From positions 99,852 through 163,851 of the forward strand of contig NZ_LODI01000013.1 of the NCBI RefSeq assembly GCF_001468485.1: a DNA stretch of 64,000 nt, read 5' to 3'. Origin of the DNA: Pseudoalteromonas sp. H71. GTDB lineage: Bacteria > Pseudomonadota > Gammaproteobacteria > Enterobacterales > Alteromonadaceae. Shown piece after piece: positions 60,476-64,000 of this stretch (position 1 is its first letter; the number at the start of each line of letters is the position of its first letter). Under the pieces are notes generated by a model. That model made no database searches. It saw only the letters and a list, made by a program, of their open reading frames with translations, and was not told where the DNA came from. Made by a program: the position numbers and the translations under genes.

Positions 60476-60736
60476 TTAATCCTTTTTCACTTCGCCGGTT
60501 TTTTTATTTATATGTAAATCAACGACGTGGCCGTCAGATTTGAGTATTCGCACGGTATAAAACTCTGGTTTTTCAGTTATTTTTAGCGTTTTACCGCCTA
60601 TGGTTTCTTTTGCAAGTATTACTGCTTTCTTTTTATCCACCAGTTGATGAATCTTTTTGGTGGGCGTAGCCGAAGCTTGACTGCTGGCAGCAAAGCTAAC
60701 ACAAGCAATAAAAATGAGGCTTAATAATACGCGCAT
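60476..60736 (-). CDS. PepSY-domain small exported protein
   Basis: Protein of 86 residues with a signal peptide (VLLSLIFIACVSFAASSQASA). The mature part is one PepSY domain (KKAVILAKETIGGKTLKITE, then FYTVRILKSDGHVVDLHINK and KTGEVKKD). PepSY domains often inhibit proteases or modulate sensor kinases. It is the first gene of the operon, 2 bases before the response regulator; small PepSY proteins beside PhoPQ-like systems are common and may be a sensory accessory. Location: periplasm. Confidence 0.85.
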   Translation of the reverse strand: MRVLLSLIFIACVSFAASSQASATPTKKIHQLVDKKKAVILAKETIGGKTLKITEKPEFYTVRILKSDGHVVDLHINKKTGEVKKD

Positions 60737-60874
60737 AACAGAAACTCCTAGACCAGATAACCCTAGTTTAATTAACTAAGTTACTAAAATTCAAGTAAAA
60801 ACGTTAAATCCGTAATTACATTGGTAATTTTAATTAAAAACGTGTGAACAAATCCTGAATTACAGGTTAGCTCG

Positions 60875-60890
60875 TAACAGCACGCTGTTA
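60875..60890 (-). terminator. Weak hairpin downstream of yciI
   Basis: TAACAGC and GCTGTTA with a 2-base loop end 2 bases from the yciI stop codon on the minus strand. No strong U-run follows, so function as a terminator is uncertain. Confidence 0.35.
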
Positions 60891-60891
60891 T

Positions 60892-61194
60892 TTATGCTGG
60901 AAACACTTTTTTAAATGGTTTAACAATTGTATTGACGTATACGCCTCCTGAAACATAAGGATCATCAGTTGCCCATTCGCGTGCAGCTTCTAACGAATCA
61001 AATTCTGCAATAATAACTGAGCCTGTAAAACCAGCATCCTGAGGGTCTTCATTATCAATAGCGGGGAAAGGGCCTGCAGTAAGTAGTCGGTTTTGTGCAT
61101 CAAGCTCTTTTAGACGTTCTAAGTGCGCTGGGCGAGCTGCTTTTCTTAATTCAAGACTGTTTTCAACGTCAGTTGAATAAATCATGTACAACAT
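60892..61194 (-). CDS. yciI: YciI-family protein
   Basis: Protein of 100 residues with the YciI fold (dimeric ferredoxin-like): [20 protein letters not shown], a His and Asp pattern ([20 protein letters not shown], with the conserved His in RPAHLE) and [20 protein letters not shown]. Function of the E. coli homologue is unknown. It lies near the yciB (ispZ) gene, as in E. coli where yciI, tonB, yciA and yciB are neighbours, although here an NSS transporter and a CPBP gene separate them. The second Met is an alternative start. Confidence 0.9.
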   Translation of the reverse strand: MLYMIYSTDVENSLELRKAARPAHLERLKELDAQNRLLTAGPFPAIDNEDPQDAGFTGSVIIAEFDSLEAAREWATDDPYVSGGVYVNTIVKPFKKVFPA

Positions 61195-61383
61195 AATGGA
61201 TTCTCGTAAAAGTTGTTAAATTTTATTATGTAAATACTACCACAGCGTCGAAAATTGGCGAATCAAAAGCGTATACACTTAGGTTTACAGTTGGATTTTA
61301 TTTTTAACGTTATTTGCTTGAAAACCGCTGTGTAACACTGGTAGAGTCGCTCAGATACTCAAAATAATAAAAAGGTTTTATAC

Positions 61384-62808
61384 ATGAGCGATAATAGAGA
61401 GCGATTTAGCTCCCGTCTCGGATTTATACTGGCAGCTGCTGGTTCAGCTGTTGGTATTGGTAATTTAGTGGGTTTTCCAGTTTCTGCGACTAAGAATGGT
61501 GGCGGCGCATTTTTATTAATTTATGCTCTATTTGTCGTTTTTATTTGTTTACCGGTTATGATGGCTGAAATGGCCATGGGCCGTAACGCTCAAAAAGATC
61601 CGCTTGGCTCATACACGTTACTAGCAAATAACGATAAAAAATGGAAGTTTGCAGGCTTTTTAGCCGTATTAACACCCTTTATGATTGCCGTTTTTTATAT
61701 GGTAATTACAGTTTGGATTTTTGGATACCTAATACAAGCAGGTATGGGTAACTTAAATGCATTAGCTGACCCAAGCCACTTTGGCACGTTTATAAATAGC
61801 TACACCGTGTTCGCTTATATGGCAGTAGTGGTTGTTATTGTTAACCTAATTTTACTAGGCGGTGTTAAACAAGGCATAGAGAAAGCAGCCAAAGTATTAA
61901 TGCCTGCACTTTTAGTCATGTTACTTGCGTTGGTTGCATACGTTTTAACGCTTGATAACGCATTGGCAGGTGTTGAGTATTACGTTATTCCTGATTTTTC
62001 AAAAATGAGTGCAAGCGTACTCAATGGCGCATTGAGCCAAGCGTTTTTCTCTTTATCGTTGGGTATGGGTATTTTAATGACTTATGCGTCTTATATCTCG
62101 AAGAAAGACGATATTGTAAGCAGTGCAAAAATGGTGGCAATAACAGACTCATTGGTTGCGTTTGTTGCAGGCCTTATGGTTTTACCCGCTATATTTAGTT
62201 TTGACCCAAACACAAATCCAGAATCGTTATCAGACTCGTCGGTATCAATGATTTTTGTTTTCCTACCTAAGATATTATTAGCATTACAAAATGATATTGG
62301 TTATGTAGGGGCATCGACTGTAGCGTTTGCATTCTTTTTGTTAGTATTTTTTGCAGCAATCACTTCATTGGTTTCTATTGTAGAGGTGCCTACTGCATCA
62401 TTAAGTGATCGTAAAGGTATCAGCCGTAAGAAGGCATTGGGTATTTTAACCCTCAGCACAGGCGTGTTAACAATTATATGCACAATGTCGTTTGGTATGG
62501 TTGATAGTTTAACGTCGTTTACCAGCTATGGCGGTGCCAGTAAGAGCTTTTTTGATATTGTAATTGATGTATTTTATGACACTATATTACCTTTAAATGG
62601 CTTAATGGTGTGTTTGTTTGTAATGTACCGCTGGAAAAAGGCGCGTTTAACTCAGGAGCTTAGCCAAGGTTCTCCCAGCTACGAAGGTAGCATGATGGAA
62701 AAGTATGTGAACTTTTCACTATCAACGTTTATCCCGTTTATTTTAGCCGTGATATTTATAAACACGGTTGCGACTAAATTCTTTGGTTTAAAGTTATTTG
62801 GCTTTTAA
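61384..62808 (+). CDS. Sodium-dependent transporter, NSS/SNF family
   Basis: Inner-membrane carrier of 474 residues with about 12 hydrophobic segments, related to the 440-residue protein at 15.9 kb. The sodium-site motif is FILAAAGSAVGIGNLVGFP and the sixth-segment region FFSLSLGMGILMTYASY. Conserved elements GLMVLPAIFSF and FFLLVFFAAITSLVSIVE fit the family. Substrate, probably an amino acid, is not known. It is monocistronic with a strong terminator; the two paralogues are far apart and diverged, so not a recent duplication. Confidence 0.9.
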   Translation: MSDNRERFSSRLGFILAAAGSAVGIGNLVGFPVSATKNGGGAFLLIYALFVVFICLPVMMAEMAMGRNAQKDPLGSYTLLANNDKKWKFAGFLAVLTPFMIAVFYMVITVWIFGYLIQAGMGNLNALADPSHFGTFINSYTVFAYMAVVVVIVNLILLGGVKQGIEKAAKVLMPALLVMLLALVAYVLTLDNALAGVEYYVIPDFSKMSASVLNGALSQAFFSLSLGMGILMTYASYISKKDDIVSSAKMVAITDSLVAFVAGLMVLPAIFSFDPNTNPESLSDSSVSMIFVFLPKILLALQNDIGYVGASTVAFAFFLLVFFAAITSLVSIVEVPTASLSDRKGISRKKALGILTLSTGVLTIICTMSFGMVDSLTSFTSYGGASKSFFDIVIDVFYDTILPLNGLMVCLFVMYRWKKARLTQELSQGSPSYEGSMMEKYVNFSLSTFIPFILAVIFINTVATKFFGLKLFGF

Positions 62809-62827
62809 AATGTAAAGTACAAAAATT

Positions 62828-62846
62828 AGCCGCGCTCGTCGCGGCT
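62828..62846. terminator. Terminator of the NSS gene
   Basis: AGCCGCG-CTCGT-CGCGGCT, 7-bp perfect stem followed by a run of eight T. Confidence 0.9.
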
Positions 62847-62862
62847 TTTTTTTGCCTAGCAT

Positions 62863-63504
62863 TTAGCTTAAAGCACCTGAGTCTAGATAACTCCCAACAC
62901 CCAGAGTAAACATCCATATTCCCCATAGGCTATGCTCAATAACACACACAAACGTTGAGCGGCTTTGTGCATAAGTATACGAAAATAACAATCCACCTAA
63001 AAAAGCCAAGCCTACTGCAATCAAGTTAGCATAAACAATATGTGCTAATGCAAACACGGTGGCACTGACAATTATACGCAAACCTTTGTTAGGCATAATG
63101 TGTTTATAACGATGAAAAAAGTAGGTTCTAAATATTAGCTCTTGAGGAATAACCGATAATACAGGGTATAGCAGTAATAAAAGTAGCCAATCATTAAAAG
63201 AGTTACGAGGCAGGGAAAACCAGTTTTCTTGATGGATGATCCCGTAAAACATACCTGAGAAAAGGGCGCCTAAAAAAAAGAAGCTAAACAGACGCTTTTT
63301 TACAGCAGAGAACTGTCCAAGGCTGGTAAGCCTAAAACGCTTAAAGTGAGGATCGCTTAATAAAAGCATACCGCACACGCTCATTAAAATAATAAGGGCA
63401 GGGAAAAGCCAATTGGCTAAATAATGACGTAAGCTAAAGCCTAGTATTGGTAGTAGGATAAATATAAGGGTAAATTCTAGCCAACGGTATTGATTAGCGT
63501 TCAA
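62863..63504 (-). CDS. CPBP-family intramembrane protease-like protein
   Basis: Inner-membrane protein of 213 residues with six or seven hydrophobic segments. The CPBP motifs are present in modified form: motif 1 reads SVIPQELIFRTYFFHRY where active members have EExxxR, so the first Glu is Gln; motif 2 His is in ALAHIVYANL and motif 3 His in CVIEHSLWGIW. If the first Glu is needed for catalysis the enzyme may be inactive, or a distinct subgroup with QE. Function unknown. It converges on the NSS gene. Confidence 0.78.
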   Translation of the reverse strand: MNANQYRWLEFTLIFILLPILGFSLRHYLANWLFPALIILMSVCGMLLLSDPHFKRFRLTSLGQFSAVKKRLFSFFFLGALFSGMFYGIIHQENWFSLPRNSFNDWLLLLLLYPVLSVIPQELIFRTYFFHRYKHIMPNKGLRIIVSATVFALAHIVYANLIAVGLAFLGGLLFSYTYAQSRSTFVCVIEHSLWGIWMFTLGVGSYLDSGALS

Positions 63505-63566
63505 GGTCGTCTCAGGTTGTTTTTTTTACAAACTAACAAGCTAAGACGACACTTTTATGACGAGAA

Positions 63567-64000
63567 CTATTTTACGGCTTCGTCATCATCGGGAAGGTAT
63601 TTATAAAGCGTAATAATTGTGGCAAAAATACTAACGAAAGTAATGGCCATTAAGCCAAATACCTTAAAATTCACCCAAAAATCGAGTGAAAAGTTATACG
63701 CTATATAAATATTTAGCGCAGCAATACCGGCGGTAATAGCGACCCACATTAAGTTTAATTTATCCCACAATGGTTCGGGTACAGTTATTTTTTTATTCGT
63801 GTCGTTGGCGTTTTCTAAAATGGCACTTAGGGCTTTTTTCACTAAGTTTTTATTTAAAATATAACGACTTACAAGCAGCATAATGCTAAAACCAGCGTAT
63901 ATGATAGTGGCTTTCCATTTTACAAATTGCTCATCGTGAAAAACCAGCGTTAAGGTGCCAAATACGGCAGCAATAGAAAAAAATATCCACTGGCGGGTCG
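63567..64000 (-). CDS. yciB: YciB/IspZ inner-membrane septation protein (partial)
   Basis: C-terminal part of about 144 residues of a longer gene that continues past the window edge (the start lies beyond position 64000). Hydrophobic segments alternate (IYAGFSIMLLVSRY, VAITAGIAALNIYIAYNF, and VFGLMAITFVSIFATII), with the LVKKALSAIL and LWDKLNLMW blocks usual in the YciB/IspZ family. It acts at the inner membrane in cell-envelope synthesis or division. An apparent short ORF start at 63881 is internal; the frame stays open to the edge (TRQWIFFSIAAVFGTLTLVF). YciI and YciB neighbourhood agrees with E. coli. Confidence 0.88.
   Translation of the reverse strand, partial: TRQWIFFSIAAVFGTLTLVFHDEQFVKWKATIIYAGFSIMLLVSRYILNKNLVKKALSAILENANDTNKKITVPEPLWDKLNLMWVAITAGIAALNIYIAYNFSLDFWVNFKVFGLMAITFVSIFATIITLYKYLPDDDEAVK

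Noticed and set aside
63567..63881. A complete 104-residue protein
   Set aside because: The frame stays open through the window edge, and the upstream residues continue the membrane pattern of YciB/IspZ, so this is the 3' part of a larger gene.

Overview
The window looks like a chromosomal segment of a marine gammaproteobacterium of the order Alteromonadales, most probably Pseudoalteromonas. The reasons are an AT-rich sequence, two sodium-coupled NSS transporters, an NhaD Na+/H+ antiporter, an SbtA-type bicarbonate permease, lineage-typical small families (DUF2987, DUF6435, DUF4136) and an ExoP-type GH3 beta-glucan exohydrolase. No rRNA, tRNA, CRISPR array, transposase or phage gene was seen. 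The assignment is inferred from gene content, not from a database search.

Layout. 0.2-2.7 kb: a YkgJ-type cysteine protein, then three minus-strand genes (OsmC, a secreted DJ-1/PfpI-like protein, an orphan) that each end next to the same TAACAAGTG motif. 2.9-3.9 kb: an array of a dispersed palindromic repeat. 3.9-7.1 kb: a TonB-dependent receptor, MsrA and a DUF4136 lipoprotein. 7.2-11.9 kb: an MksF-MksE-MksB condensin operon with no nuclease subunit beside it. 12-17.3 kb: NhaD, a lysine riboswitch with lysC, a phosphopantetheinyl transferase and an NSS transporter. 17.3-22.7 kb: a NYN protein, LdhA, glutathione peroxidase, a beta-hydroxyacid dehydrogenase, a nested-repeat block and exonuclease I. 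22.9-25.7 kb: an alpha/beta hydrolase, a tandem pair of small secreted TPR-like proteins with a duplicated leader, and an M23 peptidase. 25.7-31.7 kb: SbtA divergent from LysR and Crp/Fnr regulators, then small membrane and lipid-type genes. 31.7-34.7 kb: an accessory patch of short minus-strand orphans with MITE-like elements. 34.8-45.5 kb: a PQQ-type sugar dehydrogenase, a reductase/desaturase pair behind twin FabR-like operators, ilvE, a DUF962 protein, a prolyl oligopeptidase, a dGTPase, a Bax-like glucosaminidase and DUF2987. 45.5-53.4 kb: a beta-glucoside/beta-glucan locus. 53.5-64 kb: a diguanylate cyclase, an epimerase, an AI-2E permease, an amine-oxidase-like flavoprotein, a PepSY/response-regulator/kinase operon, YciI, a second NSS transporter, a CPBP protein and the edge of YciB/IspZ.

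How the genes work together. The clearest pathway is the beta-glucan locus: a lipoprotein GH3 enzyme trims oligosaccharides outside the cytoplasm, a FucP-type carrier imports monosaccharide, a GPH carrier imports disaccharide, an intracellular GH1 enzyme splits it, and a LacI-type regulator probably acts at one palindrome between the two divergent operons. The desaturase operon carries two palindromes like those of the FabR/DesT regulators of unsaturated fatty acid synthesis. lysC is under a lysine-sensing leader.

The most interesting points are the nuclease-free Mks condensin, the duplicated secreted protein pair whose untranslated leader is better conserved than its coding sequence, the two architectures of palindromic repeats, the catalytic-Cys-less DJ-1 homologue, the integron-like ends of three consecutive genes, and two terminators placed inside the 3' coding end of a convergent gene. 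I did not find a convincing wholly new multi-gene system.
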